DNA of 64,000 nt, from assembly GCA_002633005.1 (NCBI GenBank), contig NMRA01000231.1, positions 24,351-88,350 of the forward strand. The letters are read 5' to 3'. Shown here piece after piece: positions 1 to 12,355 of the stretch (position 1 is its first letter; every line of letters begins with the position of its first letter). The position numbers and the translations under genes were made by a program. The notes beneath the pieces are model-generated. The model ran no database searches. It saw only the letters and a list, made by a program, of their open reading frames with translations, and had not been told where the DNA came from. The DNA comes from Phoronis australis (taxonomy: Eukaryota; Phoronida; Phoronidae).

Positions 1-1249
1 TGTAAAAAACGAGACGGTGCCGGACATTGAATGCATTACAACGGAACAAAAATTGGTGTCATTTAATTCTCAGATTATGCTTCAAGTAATATTTTTTGAA
101 ATGTCCGATATTTAGGTTCCGTCCGATAATTAGGTACACTATGTTAGGGACGTGACAAAAAAATTCAAATTCTTATTTAATATTTAAAAATGCATTGATT
201 TTAAAAAAAACATCAAAAACAGATTCAAACAAAAAAATAACAAAATCCGTTGAGCCGTTGACTTTTTATGAACGTTTGAAGAGCGATAATTAGCCCTTTA
301 TTTTAGTCCACTGAATACATTGGAATGAAGGCGTATTTATGTGACCCAAAATTAGTTTTTTCACTATAACTTCCTCAATACTTTTAAAGTCCTTCTCTCA
401 CGCGTTGTTAACCCTTATTACATGGTTAAAGATGCAACTGTTGGTATTCATGATGACTTGCCTATTAAGCACTTTTAGTGACTCAGATTTGTTACTACAC
501 GGAGTGAAGGACAACGACTTAAGATCCGATCGCCTTTATAATAATTATTTGATAAGTTCGCTCAAACTCTACACGCTCACCTCCCTATCTATTGTAGTGT
601 CGCGATTTAAAGAAAAAGAAAATATCAAAATTGAAAATAAAAATTGTGAGATTTGCCTATTGCACTACATAGTCCGTGGTACAAGAGTACTAGACATTTT
701 TTTTTTTAATTTACACCACGTCTCTTTTTCTTCTCGCCAGTGATCTTTGTTAAATTTTTACAAGGCAGAAACATTACTGGAGATGAAACTAATAAGTAAA
801 CTGTGACGGGGATGCCGTTTACGCAAAACACTTTCAAAATCATCTATCTGGAAAACAAACTACTGCACTTTGTCCAAAGTACAATAGATGCCATGTGCCA
901 AAGAAGTGAGTTATAATAATTATTTTATTAACCACTACATATTGTACATGTATGCCTCTCACACACAACTCAGCCACACGCCGTTATAACTACTACTGAC
1001 TCAGTCTGTTAACTGTAAGTTCAATTATGAAATCGCGATCAGGCCCGGAGATCAGGAAAGGTACAACGTCGATGACATTGGCTATACGTCAGATTAAACG
1101 TAACGAATTAGTAACTTTACAAATCCCACACGTACGTCTATAACCCCGACCGAAATCTGATAATGAACTGTTGTACAATGTGCCATAGAACATTTAATCG
1201 CCTCATCATACGCTTACTTACAGTAACCCCCCAGTATTTCCAGCTTTCG
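1..1249. other. Intergenic, nothing recognised
   Basis: AT-rich sequence without a supported gene. The open frame at 405-743 has no family motif and reads as chance. Confidence 0.5.
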
Positions 1250-1410
1250 GAGCGAAATAAAATCAAAGCCAAGGCATAGCACGGACGCGACTTAACTTCG
1301 GATTAACCGCGGTCAGACGAAGTCCGCGGACTGCGGCTAGCCTCGGTTCAACCGCGGTTTGGAACCCGTGTCCGGACGCGGCCTAGCCGCGTTCGATAGG
1401 AAGAGACTTT
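1250..1410. other. Short CpG-rich patch with CCGCGG palindromes
   Basis: It contains three CCGCGG-type sites, including the perfect palindrome AACCGCGGTT (1350-1359), in a stretch much richer in CG than its surroundings. It could be a small regulatory island or the edge of an element. No adjacent gene is recognised. Confidence 0.35.
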
Positions 1411-2749
1411 CGATCAGTACTGTACCTACCCCATAACTAATACACGATCCGTACTCGAAAACAGTTTAAATGAACGCGCCACTCACGATTCGCACCCGAA
1501 GAAACACCGCCATTTTGAACTTGCCGCGAACCCGGAAGTACAATTCATTCAGGAACCCAGGCCGAGAAAACGCCGTCAGTGCGACTGGAGCAGTGCCTTA
1601 ATTTTGATAAAATCAAACTACGGACAATTTTATGGGATTTGCTGAAGAAATGTGGCGAATAAATTTTGACAGGAATTATTTTGCCAGACTCGGGACCGCA
1701 GCCTATCGGAACCGGTGCGGATCGAGACCAGACACTGGCGAACGGTAAATGCATGAGGTTGCAAGCTGTTTTGTCGAAGTAAAATGGTCAAATGATAAAT
1801 GCTGCATATATTCAAGGGTAGTTTCAGACACTTGCATTAAAATTACGGGCTGGTTAGTCCTGTGTCACACTGCCGCGGCAGACCTTAGTTAGCCTCAGTC
1901 ACCAGCTACCCGCCAGTGAAGACTATCGTCAAAATACAGCTTGTTAGTAGGCCTATAGACTCTATTCACGCGGCGGACATTAAAATCCAAAGCGAGGCTC
2001 ACTGCGATAAACAAAGCGAAAGTAGACATTGCGTGAGTTAAATAACCGGTCTTTCGAGTCCAACCTGGATATTGAATTTTAATGATGTGTCGACAATTAA
2101 ACACAAAGACGTAGAAAATTGCATTACAGAACAAGTTAAGGCGCCAAAGAGTTGTCTGACGAAAGGGTTTAATTTTTTCGGAAAACTAGGTTCGAAACAT
2201 GAAAAGTAAATATGACCAAATTGCGGCGATCGTAGTGTTACGGATTAGGTATTATGCTGAATGCAGGGTTACGTTTTTTCTTGTAAATTGTCGATCAAAA
2301 TACTTTCTACCCGGACCATGTCATCTGCTCGTATTGTTGACGAGTTGAAGAAATATTTGACAGTGGTGGCTGTCATGTGCAATTAGTCACATCTGGTTTA
2401 ATTTGTTGATCAAGAATATTAACATCAAGCATAGCCTGATCCTATGCACTCACTGGGACTAATAGTTGATTTGTCATTGATCTGAAAGAATAATTGATGT
2501 TATTAAATATATTTTTATTAAAATAATAAACCAGGCTCGTAATTGAAAATAAATATTATTTGACTATCAATTCTGCTTTCTTGGTTGTAATAATTCTTAC
2601 GTCTATTTCATGTGTTAGATTTCAAATATCAATCTGGACCAAGTTGAATTTTAAAATTAAAACACCTAATTCATTCGTACAAAACATAACCTCGTTTTAG
2701 TACTCAATTTCAGTTAACTGGACAATGCAATCAATAAATCATAGTTATC

Positions 2750-3120
2750 ATGTTTCTGCAGGAACCTCGTTCATCCGAGGGGAAAGGTGCCAGTGCCACT
2801 GAGAGGCGATTTTTTCGCCGAGTGAGGGCGGGAACAATCTACCTCCCGATCACCATCAATAGCACCCCCGCCCTGTTGCTCTCATAGGCTCTGTCTCAAT
2901 TTAAAGTAGCCTTTTATGCTCTTAAAAATTGTCACCTGTGTGGTTACAGGTGATGTGAACTCAGAGAGATTTTTCACTAGGGGAATTTTTATGCCTCGTG
3001 CGGGGAATTTCGCGTGATATTTCAATATTTTTAAGAGGGGAATAGGGTCGATATTGGGCCCCAAATTTGAGGGATTGAGGGCCCTGTTCTTTTTGGAATG
3101 AAAAATTATAATGTTTCAAC
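2750..3120 (+). repeat. Dispersed repeat, first copy (see 51900-52210)
   Basis: Blocks 'gaggggaaaggtgccagtgcc', 'agaggggaatagggtcgatat' and 'gagggccctg' occur in the same order and orientation as in the copy at 51900. The intervening sequence is diverged. Confidence 0.6.
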
Positions 3121-3126
3121 CCGTAG

Positions 3127-3411
3127 CAGGGGCGGATTTTGAGTTGGGGGGCAGGGCACAGGAATAAGCAGCATTTCGGCAGATGCGCGCACCCACCCTA
3201 AAATCTGGAGATGCAAGGGTCTTGAATTCTTGGGTTTGAGGACCTGTTGACTAAAAAAAACGGTAAACGGGGTTCATTCAGCACATATGCGTTGTTTATT
3301 CACCCACCAAGACCAACTGGTTGCACGCGTGTGCTAGTCAGCAATTCGCACCCGAACTCAAAAATGGGATCTGACACAATTTTAGGGGGGGGGGGCATCC
3401 TAAATCCGCAG
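3127..3411. mobile_element. CAGGGGCGGAT-ended short element, copy 1
   Basis: It begins CAGGGGCGGATTTTGAGTTG and ends ...CTAAATCCGCAG, so the ends are imperfect inverted repeats. It carries G runs near both ends, as other copies do (10652, 19356, 41886, 44521). No open frame is seen; it must be non-autonomous. Confidence 0.55.
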
Positions 3412-4921
3412 TCATGAAAATACAGCCTGGCTGGCCCATTCTCCGGTCGTTACTATGATGCTTGACAACTGACCGAGATGCGACAAAATATGATCTAACT
3501 TTTCGAAAACATTTATTTTACACGGACATATTTTGCTTCGTCGCGGCATATGGCAACGACCCAACGCTTCCGAATCTCAACGTCTTTAGAGATTGTAAAG
3601 CAGACAGTTGCGTGTCCGTTTTTTTTTCTAGCCGTTCACGGAACAACACGGACTGAAACACAGACTCCAATGCCGATAAGCTAACAGAGCTATCGTAGCG
3701 AGCCTCGTTTTGGAACGCGCCTCCTGTCGGCGTGAATAGGGTCTATACAGCTTTGCGCCAAGAATACCCTTAGGCTTAACTGGTCGCTGGCCACAAACAC
3801 AAAAAACACGAAAATTGAACAAAGTTTCTTTTTTGTAGCAACGTTTGTCAAAATGTATCAACGTTAAATCTTCACAAATTACAAAGTAGCCGATTGAACA
3901 TGCCTTTCAGTTCAGCAAAAGTCGCCATTGTCGGTGCCGCCAGAAATGAGACGAAGTCCAACGGGAATTGTGAGCACATTTATCACTTAATGAGTAACAA
4001 CTGCGAGGCTGTAATTTGGTGAACACTGCTAAATCGTGCAGAATAGTAAGTAAAGATGTGTCTAACTAAATTTCACCGTAATTTGTTGGCGAAAACAATT
4101 TACACAATGTTTTAAACTCGTAAAATATCCCGTTGTCCTCCAATATGGCCGACGCGATCCAAACAAAGTGACCCAAATTTCGCCACAAAACTTGCAATAA
4201 CTTTACAGTGCTTGCCCCGATTTTGATACTTTTTCGATTTTTACTGAGTAGAATCATTACTACCTTTCCGATGATAGCAAAGTACTTTTTCAAAACGAGG
4301 AAAAAAATATAACCGAAAAAAAATTGGTTCGACCCATATTGGTCCCTAGGTTCGACCCGCCTACGTAAGGAACTATACACCAATGCTATTTTAACATACT
4401 AAGTACGCGTAACATTCCACAAAAAAATCAACGACCACTAACTACAAACTATAAATACACTATATATGCAAACGAATCACGATATATTACTAATAAAACA
4501 AAATAATGAAGACTTCGAGCAAGCCATAGCACATTCAGTTACAAGGTATTTTGTGCCGACACTGGCGAGAGTAACGGCATACGTTCCCCTGCGGCATTGT
4601 GATCCACCTCCCGTTCCATGTCAATATCCGAATGAGCTTCTGCGAACATTTTCCTTTATTTTCTTTCCCATCTAAAATTCACGAAAAAAGTTATGTGTAT
4701 TCTAATACCGTCTGCCACTCGCCACTCGGTCGTAAGTAACGCGATTTTAAAATTAATTTTAAAACACTTTAGCCCTTACCCAAGGTTTTTTGTACTAGGA
4801 AATTTATGTCCAACCACCGTTGCCACCAAAATGAAGTATAATAAGGGTAATGGCACACAGATACTTACCAAAGATTGCAAGAGTGGAACAGACGACTTGT
4901 CAGTCTAATTTTATCGCAAAA
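3412..4921. other. Intergenic, nothing recognised
   Basis: A short frame starting ATG at 3901 reads MPFSSAKVAIVGAARNETKS and on, but it is only 40 codons and has no supporting exon. The rest is AT-rich, with several frames lacking family motifs. Confidence 0.4.
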
Positions 4922-5933
4922 GGTACCCGCTCATCCAAAACCTTTACGGCAAACAGATGGCGGTGGATGCACTGATGCTTTACTAACAGGCAGCGCTGCT
5001 TACAGTCATGTGACATTCTTGTGTGAACTGAGTCTTGACCCAGCACCTTGACCTACATTCTACAGCTGCTGACGTCACATCGCCGTTGTGACAACGTGAC
5101 ATGATGAGCTCAGTGCTTCACTCTTTGTTTATACTGTCACCTGTCATTAATCATGGCCACCAACATGTTCATAGTGCATGGTTCAGTTCGTTAAATAGAT
5201 ACGATATAAGTTGAAAACACTCTCTTTTGCCTTAGTGTTGATAGAAAATAAAATATTACAGACGTTTCTACTTGGTGAACCATCAGCTGCCGTGCCGTGC
5301 CGGCCACGGCCAGTCCGGTCTGCTGGGCTCAGTGTTGTTGGCTAACAAGACACTGAACGAAAAAGAAAATATCGCAAGAGAATAAAACCTAACATGTATA
5401 TCACCATGTATAATTCAAGCATAATTTAAAAATATAGTGATTATATTTCAACCTAATTAAAATTAGGGTTGTTGAGTTGCCAAAATATCGCCGGGGGCGG
5501 AAAAGTGGCCGGGTCCGGTTTTGTAGCCTCACCATGGTCACGTTCATTGAATATATATTTTACCCCCAGCGTTTAGGCCGAGCAACCACAACAGCGTAGA
5601 TTATTAACACTTTCATCTTAATTATATGTTATAAATAGTTATTAGAAATGGGGTTTTAAACATGGAATGTCGGACACAAAGATTTCTTTTCCACACAAAT
5701 TCGCCACTCATCAGGACATACACTGCCTGGTTCATGAACTCTCGTGACCTGTGGCTACAGTCAGCAGCAGCAGAATGTAGGTCAAGGTGCTTGGTTAAGA
5801 TTCTCTGCAGAGACCGTAGAGACCGTTAGCGTCTTTGTTCTCTGGCAGACAGTCTTATTTGAGCGATAAAATGACACGTGATTGATGAGAAGCGCCATCT
5901 GTTTGCCGTAAAGGTTTTGGATGAGCGGGTACC
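4922..5933. mobile_element. 1.0-kb element with 41-bp perfect inverted ends
   Basis: 4922-4962 (starting GGTACCCGCTCATCC) is the exact reverse complement of 5893-5933. A second inverted pair lies inside: 5039-5075 with 5757-5795, sharing CACCTTGACCTACATTCT. The interior has no transposase frame. This looks like a non-autonomous or foldback DNA transposon. Confidence 0.7.
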
Positions 5934-6179
5934 AAGAAAGCAGACTGAGCGCCGAGTCGCGTGCAAGCTCCCCATTGGATGTTGCCGTCAGTTTTAAAGG
6001 GAGACAACTACACAGCTTCACTGGTCAAGTCTTAGGTTAGAGTAATCAAAAAAATTATGGTCAGACTTTATTCCAAGGTTGCACAACCAGAGGTAGCAAA
6101 AGATAGCAAACATTCCAAGTACCGGTATCACCTTTAACAACCAGATTCCTAAATTCAGAACCTGGCTTATCCATTTCAA

Positions 6180-6590
6180 ATGCAGTAACAATGCCGGGTA
6201 AAGCTGGTAAATTTCGAGTAGAAATAATCAACAATTCTGGCCGATATATCAAGATAAAACGAGGAGTTGCAGTTGGACAGGTTGAAAAGTTAGTAATGCG
6301 AACGTTGTAAATGTATTAAACAAGCCAGCATCAATCAAGTCGGTTAGTAAACAAAAGTTAGACCTATCTGAATTTGATACACCAGACGAATGTAGTAGCT
6401 TAGTAAAGGAATTATTAAAGCAAAATAGCGATGTTTTCGCAGCAACAGACCTCGATTTAGGGAAAACGAGAACGGTACAAAATGATGCGCATAGACGTGC
6501 CGGACGGCACCGAGTTGTCAAGCAGAGGCCATATCGACTTCCGATAACGAATCAGCAAATAGCTAAAGAGGCGATGAATACATGTCGTGA
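6180..6590 (+). pseudogene. Ty3/gypsy pol remnant (protease-RT linker)
   Basis: In shifting frames, the + strand reads PGKAGKFRVEIINN, then GRYIKIKRGVAVGQVEK, then LLKQNSDVFAATDLDLGKT. These match the segment between protease and reverse transcriptase in Ty3/gypsy elements (the DVFA..D.DLG.T block is diagnostic). A frameshift follows and the match stops after the QRPYRLP-like block near 6590. It is a dead copy. Confidence 0.7.
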
Positions 6591-7129
6591 ACACATTCAT
6601 TAGCACAAGAAACTGTAGGAACACCGCATTTATCCACCTTCACTCTTATCAGGCTTCTATTGTGAGTCAGCATGCGTGAATAATTGGCTAATAAGCCACC
6701 TCTGGAACTACTTTTGGCTGAATGGATCACCAGGCCATTAAATGATAATTAGCCAAGACCAGTTACTAATGCAACAAAGAATAATGTCGTAGCATTACCT
6801 AGCCTTGGTGGAAAGCTGTATAGTGTATTTGCTCTAATAAACGCTTAGAAAAATTCATTTCACGGGGAGGGGATTCTTATTGTAGCCTACGGCAGTTGAA
6901 AGCCGGTTTCCCAAACGGGTAAAATCGGAAGCTATAGGATTCATTAAACTTACGCTCTGTGACGTATTTTTAGCCTATGACAGTCTTTCTATAAAATTGT
7001 GGTGCATTGCTATGAACTTCCGTTGTTAAATTACGATAATTTTTACAAAAAATTGTGCTCTTCACAGGGCGAAAACTTGCCGACTGATGCGTCGCTGAAG
7101 CGCCATCGTCAATAGGAAAACTTGAACTC

Positions 7130-7600
7130 TTGAATAAAAATATAGTCTCGACAAATTACCTGAAATCTTCCTTATGTTTTACAATTTTTAAAGTTCATGT
7201 GGAGTCCAGATTAATTGCGATTAAGACCAAATCTGCGCTACATCGTACCCCCACAACACGAGAAAAATATCTGGATGAACACACATGTTGTTGTCACGTG
7301 ACGTTTGTTTTGAAGTTCGTCTGCGTATGAGAGTGAGTGCCGGAGCGTGCGTGTGTGGGTCATCGACGATAGACTTTTTTGTTACTAAAGGCGGGGGATT
7401 ATGCAGGAAATGGCGTTTACTAGGTTGTTTTTTTCATTTAAACGGCTGCAACGCGCAAGGTGAGTGCTGGTTAACTCACAGATTTTGTGTGCACAGGCCG
7501 ACGGTCGTTAGCTCTACCGTGGAGTATTAATAGGCCAAGGCTCGATCTACATGTTGGGGACGAAGTGAACTACCCGGGCTGTGTGAAATTTCTGAGTCTA
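7130..7600 (+). other. Possible LTR end plus primer-binding site
   Basis: 'catgt|tggggacgaagtg' at about 7545-7565 resembles the LTR end and the TGGCGACGAAG primer site of gypsy elements, and lies between two pol fragments. No matching second LTR was found, so this is weak. Confidence 0.25.
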
Positions 7601-8309
7601 ACGGAGACACTGACGCAGTGGTCAGCCAGTTCGCTGTATCAAGACTATAGTCAAAATCCAAATTCGTTTAATCGTGTCCCTGTCAATAATAACGGCACGC
7701 TAAAGTTTCTTAATTTTCGTACTTCAGAAACATAACAATCACGTGTTTTGTACACATACGCGCACGCCGCAGATCGCATCTCGGAAATTGCCGATTTGAC
7801 GGATGACAATGAATGAGCACAATGAAATTAAATAACGTCGTTTTACAGCTTTTAAGATTCATAATAAACGTATTTTGAATATTGCAATGCATGTGTTCCG
7901 AAATCTAAATAACTTGGGTCCTATATTTTTGTATTCGTGCGCGCCGATTGAAAGTAATCGTGAGTGTTGCTGTGTTATCCTGGGCCGATTTGAAAAATTC
8001 AAAGTTGTACTCATATTTGTTTTCGCTCCTCTTTTCAAATAGTACAGTAAAAACTACTTAAAACTCTCTTCATAAATAGTACAGTCTGCTAGCTAGATTG
8101 TAATCAGCTGATCATATCCGCATGAGCGAAGCCAATTATCCTCGCTCGTGACTCGATGAATAGAGCAGCTTGGCGGCATCCCTTTGATCGTGAGCCGAGC
8201 GCGACTCAGCCAAGGTGGATAAATCGGTCTAGTTCAATTTTCCATACCCCACCGTTCACCTTGACAAGCGGGGTTAGGACCAATCTTATTTAGTGGGACT
8301 GTTTATTGC

Positions 8310-8640
8310 ATGTAAATGCTTTTTGCAAAAGTTGTAGAACCTTCTAGATCCAACTTTTGCTCACCTATAGTATTAGTAACCAAAAAAGACGGCAGTGTAA
8401 GGTTCTGTGTAGATTATAGAAAACTGAACAGTGTGACCAAGGGTTACTCGTTCTTCCTACCAAAAATTGATGACATGTTGAACGATCTTAGAGGTTCTTG
8501 TATTTACAGCTCGTTGGACTTACGTAGTGGGTTCTGGCACATTCAAATGCACCCTAACGACAAAAAACAGTCTTTTCTCCAGGGTTTTCTACTGGTCACA
8601 ATCTTTACCAGTTTCAAGTTATAAGCTCATCTTAATACCA
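8310..8640 (+). pseudogene. Ty3/gypsy reverse transcriptase fragment
   Basis: The frame at 8316-8624 reads EPSRSNFCSPIVLVTKKDGS, then VRFCVDYRKLNSVT and YSSLDLRSGFWHIQMHPNDK, the N-terminal third of gypsy RT (palm and fingers). The YxDD catalytic motif is beyond the break, so the fragment cannot function. The coding sense matches the neighbouring integrase fragment. Confidence 0.9.
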
Positions 8641-8689
8641 ACATAGGGTTTTTAGGACAGTTCATCGGGTGATAAAACACCATCAGAAC

Positions 8690-8920
8690 AAAAGACTGGC
8701 AGTCGAGAATAAGGGTAGAGTTTTAGTCGAATTAGAAGTAGGCGATCCTGTGTACCTCAAAAATAGTTCTAAATCTAGCAAACTGGACCCTACATGGACA
8801 GGTTACTGGCGCGTCCTAGAAGGCATGCCTGTCTGACAAACCGTACGTCATCAGAAATCAGTTAGACGGGTCGGTTACCACAAGTCGCACATCGACAACT
8901 TGAGGGGGGCACAAGTCGAC
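8690..8920 (+). pseudogene. Gypsy integrase C-terminal fragment
   Basis: It reads VELEVGDPVYLKN, KLDPTWTGYWRVLEG and, after a stop and frameshift, HKSHIDNL. This is the GPY/F-type C-terminal module of gypsy integrase. It follows the RT fragment directly, so RNase H and the integrase core have been deleted. Confidence 0.7.
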
Positions 8921-9480
8921 GATTGGAAGGTGGATGACTACGACTAGCCCCAAACGCGGAGGGCGGGCACGCTACGTTGTTCCTCCCAGCTCAAGCGAAG
9001 AAAGTGACGTGTTTGATGACGAAGCAGAAATTGCTCCACACCATGGTCAACAGCACCATTTCCGCCAAATAAAAAAGGATTCATCTTCCGATACTCTGAT
9101 GTACATGTACCCTTAGCAGAGCTTCAAAGAATTCTCCAACAGGGCGGGGAGGCAAGTGAAGACGTTGGCTCAGACAAAGCCAGCGCCTCCGATCAAAGAT
9201 CAAGCTACCTCATCATCGGAAAGTCACGGACCCGAGGCCAAAGCTGAGTCGGAACCGAAGGCGGACCTCTAAGAACCATACGACGAGCAGTTCATGCCAT
9301 GAGATGAGACGGATGCAGACGTCGCGATGGGATCCCATCCACATGATGACGCCATGGACGTGACTTTCTTCACGTTCTCGGACAAGAGAAGAGGCCGGGA
9401 TTGTAGAAAATGACCCAAACCTCCTCCGTGCCTTACTTAGATTTATGCCGCATGATGTTAGAAACATTTAAGGATGGTCG
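8921..9480 (+). pseudogene. Tail region of the gypsy remnant
   Basis: It includes a 60-codon frame (8934-9116, Ser/Glu/Asp-rich, GRARYVVPPSSSEESDVF) directly downstream of the integrase fragment, then further frames broken by stops. It is probably the element's 3' coding end; no motif confirms this. Confidence 0.4.
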
Positions 9481-10651
9481 ATAAGTAGGAACCTAGCACT
9501 TCAGCAGCACTTCAGAAGAACCAGATATTATATACCTCACTTATATTTAGATCTTAAGGACGAAATTGGTACCCCAAACGCCGGATTTAGCCATGGGCAC
9601 TCATATGCAACGTATCTGATCTAAGGATATTCCGATTTAGTTCTCGGCATAACAATTCCGTTTAAGTAGTATAAATACGGGCAAATCACAATCAAGGACC
9701 ATATTCGGTGGCCACTTTTGGTGAAAAATGAAGGTTGTCGTATAACTGTAAAAGCTGGGTTATTTTAAAGTACCATCATTCCATGTTTGTAATCTAAAAT
9801 ATTTTTGCACAAGAACCACCGAATAAAATTTTTTGGCCTTATGCATCACAGTTGTATAAAAGGGTACGTACGCTACAACTTGTGGTCACAGCCCATTTCT
9901 AACATGCAAAAATTCATAAGGTAGCTGTTAATTTATTAATAAGTTCTTGATCAAAATGAAGAAGTATAACATACTAAAGTAAGAAAAGTCATTGCCGTGC
10001 TGATCAAGTTGTTCTAGATGATGATACATTGCATATCTTAACACAGTATAATGAGAATTTCTGCTCTTGCAATGTGATTCTTACAAAAAGAAAATGACAA
10101 GTAACTACTTTTTTCAAAAACTTTATTGGTGCTATTTGCTTAGTTTTGAATACAATCACCAGTTGGTCAAAATAGTTAAAGCAATGCTAGGACCAGTGTT
10201 CCACTTGTAAAGAGTAAAAATGGTACTGGTTGGGGGGGGTGGGTACGTACACTACGCACAGTCAATCAACGTCAAATTTTACCTAATTTACAAGTGTATG
10301 GGATGGTCTCAAGTTTTGTGCTGCCTCTGCTTGTTGGTTTTTTGCAAGTTGTCTTGAGAGATAGAGATTACCTGCCTCTGCAACATCAGTTGTCACATGA
10401 CGTGTCTTTTAGGATGTTAAGTACCAGCCAAGTCCTGTGTGGCATTTTTGCCCACAAATTTGATAATGTCCATTGTTTTTTGTCAGACTCAGGACCGTAG
10501 GAAGGCAAAAATATTGAGGGAGAGGGGGAACAAATCATTTCGACGTTGTCAAATAACTCCTCCGGCCACCACCTCCGCTACCTCCCCCCACCCTCGCCCC
10601 CGTCCTCCCGATGCCACCATATTTGTACCGAATCTCCCACGTGGGGAGGCA

Positions 10652-10803
10652 CAGTGGCGGATTTAGGGGGCCAAGAGGCCATGACTCTTCGAAAATTCTC
10701 CCAGATTCCATTTGTCAGTTTGGAGGTGCCAATTTCCGACTGGTAAAACCCTTGCTTATCTGCTCTGACCCCCCCCCCCAACTCAAAATCCTGGATCCGC
10801 CTG
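10652..10803. mobile_element. CAGTGGCGGAT-ended short element, copy 2
   Basis: It begins CAGTGGCGGATTTAGGGGG and ends ...CAACTCAAAATCCTGGATCCGCCTG, inverted ends of the same family as 3127-3411. It is 152 bp. No clear target duplication remains. Confidence 0.65.
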
Positions 10804-12130
10804 TGGGACGGCAATCCCGGGGATCCAGCCATTAAGACTGAGTTGAATAACCGTGAAGCAACACGAAGAGTAAGAATGGGCCAAGGACCAGTACACTGAC
10901 CTATAGCGAGGAGCTGCCTCAAGTAGTGAGCTTAGATCTAACAGTGTGAAAATACGAAATTTTCGATGAACTAAAGCTAGTTGCTGGTCAGCTCAACAAT
11001 GGTTCACTTGAGACAGGCAGCTCGTTCCGGCCTTCTGCGCTCGGTCAAGATTCGTTTTGTTGTGATCCAGTTTCGGGAAAACTTAATTTTATTGTGGTCA
11101 TTTTTTGAAAGAGTTTTTTTTGAAAAGGTGAGGCCCCGAAGTCCATGGTGTAGTGCCTTTGGGACTGTTTCAGAATCCCTAGTTCAAACACGACCGGTAG
11201 TTCAGTTTCTGGTGGCTGAGGAAAAGCAATCAATTCAGTTTTGAAGAACAAAAATTCATTACTCAATACTACTATAAACTAAAAACACCAAGATACTGCG
11301 AAGACAACCTTTCCAAGAAATGAGTTTAATTTTATTTATTTGAGAATTTTAAAACGTTTTTTCTATCTACGGTATGTGTGCACGAATTTCATTTATGTCT
11401 TTTAGATTTATTTTAGATTTGCAAAAATCGTCTAATTGTACTTTACTATTTGGGGATCGGATCATAGAGTTTTTCCAACTTCAGGCAGCAATTAAATTCA
11501 CTGAATTATTACAAGATTGGCTTCTAATTGTCAAAAATCATCTATGAATCTATCGATATTTGTAGATACGTAAACAAGTAAATCAGAAACCAACGAATTT
11601 GTTTATCAAATAGGAATGGTATGCAATTTCTGCATGTATGCTCGCAGACTTTTGACGGGTTACCGGGGGGTATTCAGTATTAAGGTGTATTTTCAGAGGT
11701 ACCTATAACGGTTCATGATGTAAACTTGAACTCCACTGACAAAAAACCGTTGAAATCTGTTTACAATTGCGAGAGTTCTTTGAGTACCCCTTTCTACATG
11801 TACACGATCATCACAAATAGGAGCCTAGACAGCAGTGTTTTCCACAAGTCGGAATTCCTTACAAACAACTCATAGTAACCATCTTCAAAAGAGATACTAT
11901 TCTTAAAATACTACGAGAAACAGTAACATTATTTTATAACTAACCAGCGGAAATTTTCCTTTTGTGTAATTCATAAGTAGTGGTCTTCACGTTCTTCAAA
12001 ATTCCACCCTTTCGATGGCAGCAATCCTAATGTATTTTTCCATTTTTGGTTGGGTCGAATGGCTGTGCTGTGAACTTTAAATTTCAACTTCCCTCGTAAA
12101 AACTTGGCAGTGTCGGATTTACATACAGGG
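10804..12130. other. Intergenic, nothing recognised
   Basis: No supported gene. Open frames at 10981-11266 on both strands lack motifs and overlap each other. Confidence 0.4.
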
Positions 12131-12134
12131 GTTA

Positions 12135-12355
12135 GTGCACATGGTTATGGCCATGGATTTAGAATGTCTATATATGTAGCACGCTATTCGATATTTATGG
12201 TCATGACCATGGATATAGAGTGTCTACCTACATGTATATACCGCTATTCTATATTGATGGTCATGACCCTGGACTTAGAGCGTCTATATATTTAGTGCAC
12301 TATTCTATATTATGGTCATGGCCACGGATTTAGATTGTCTATAATTATGTAGCGA
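12135..12355 (+). repeat. Tandem repeat of about 60 bp, 3-4 copies
   Basis: Imperfect units contain 'atggtcatgaccatggat', 'tagagtgtctat' and 'gctattctatatt'. Units diverge from each other, so the array is old. It is not coding. Confidence 0.75.

Noticed and set aside
3901-4021. Short frame reading KVAIVGAARNE, reminiscent of a Rossmann start
   Set aside because: Only 40 codons, no glycine-rich GxGxxG continuation and no downstream exon in phase.
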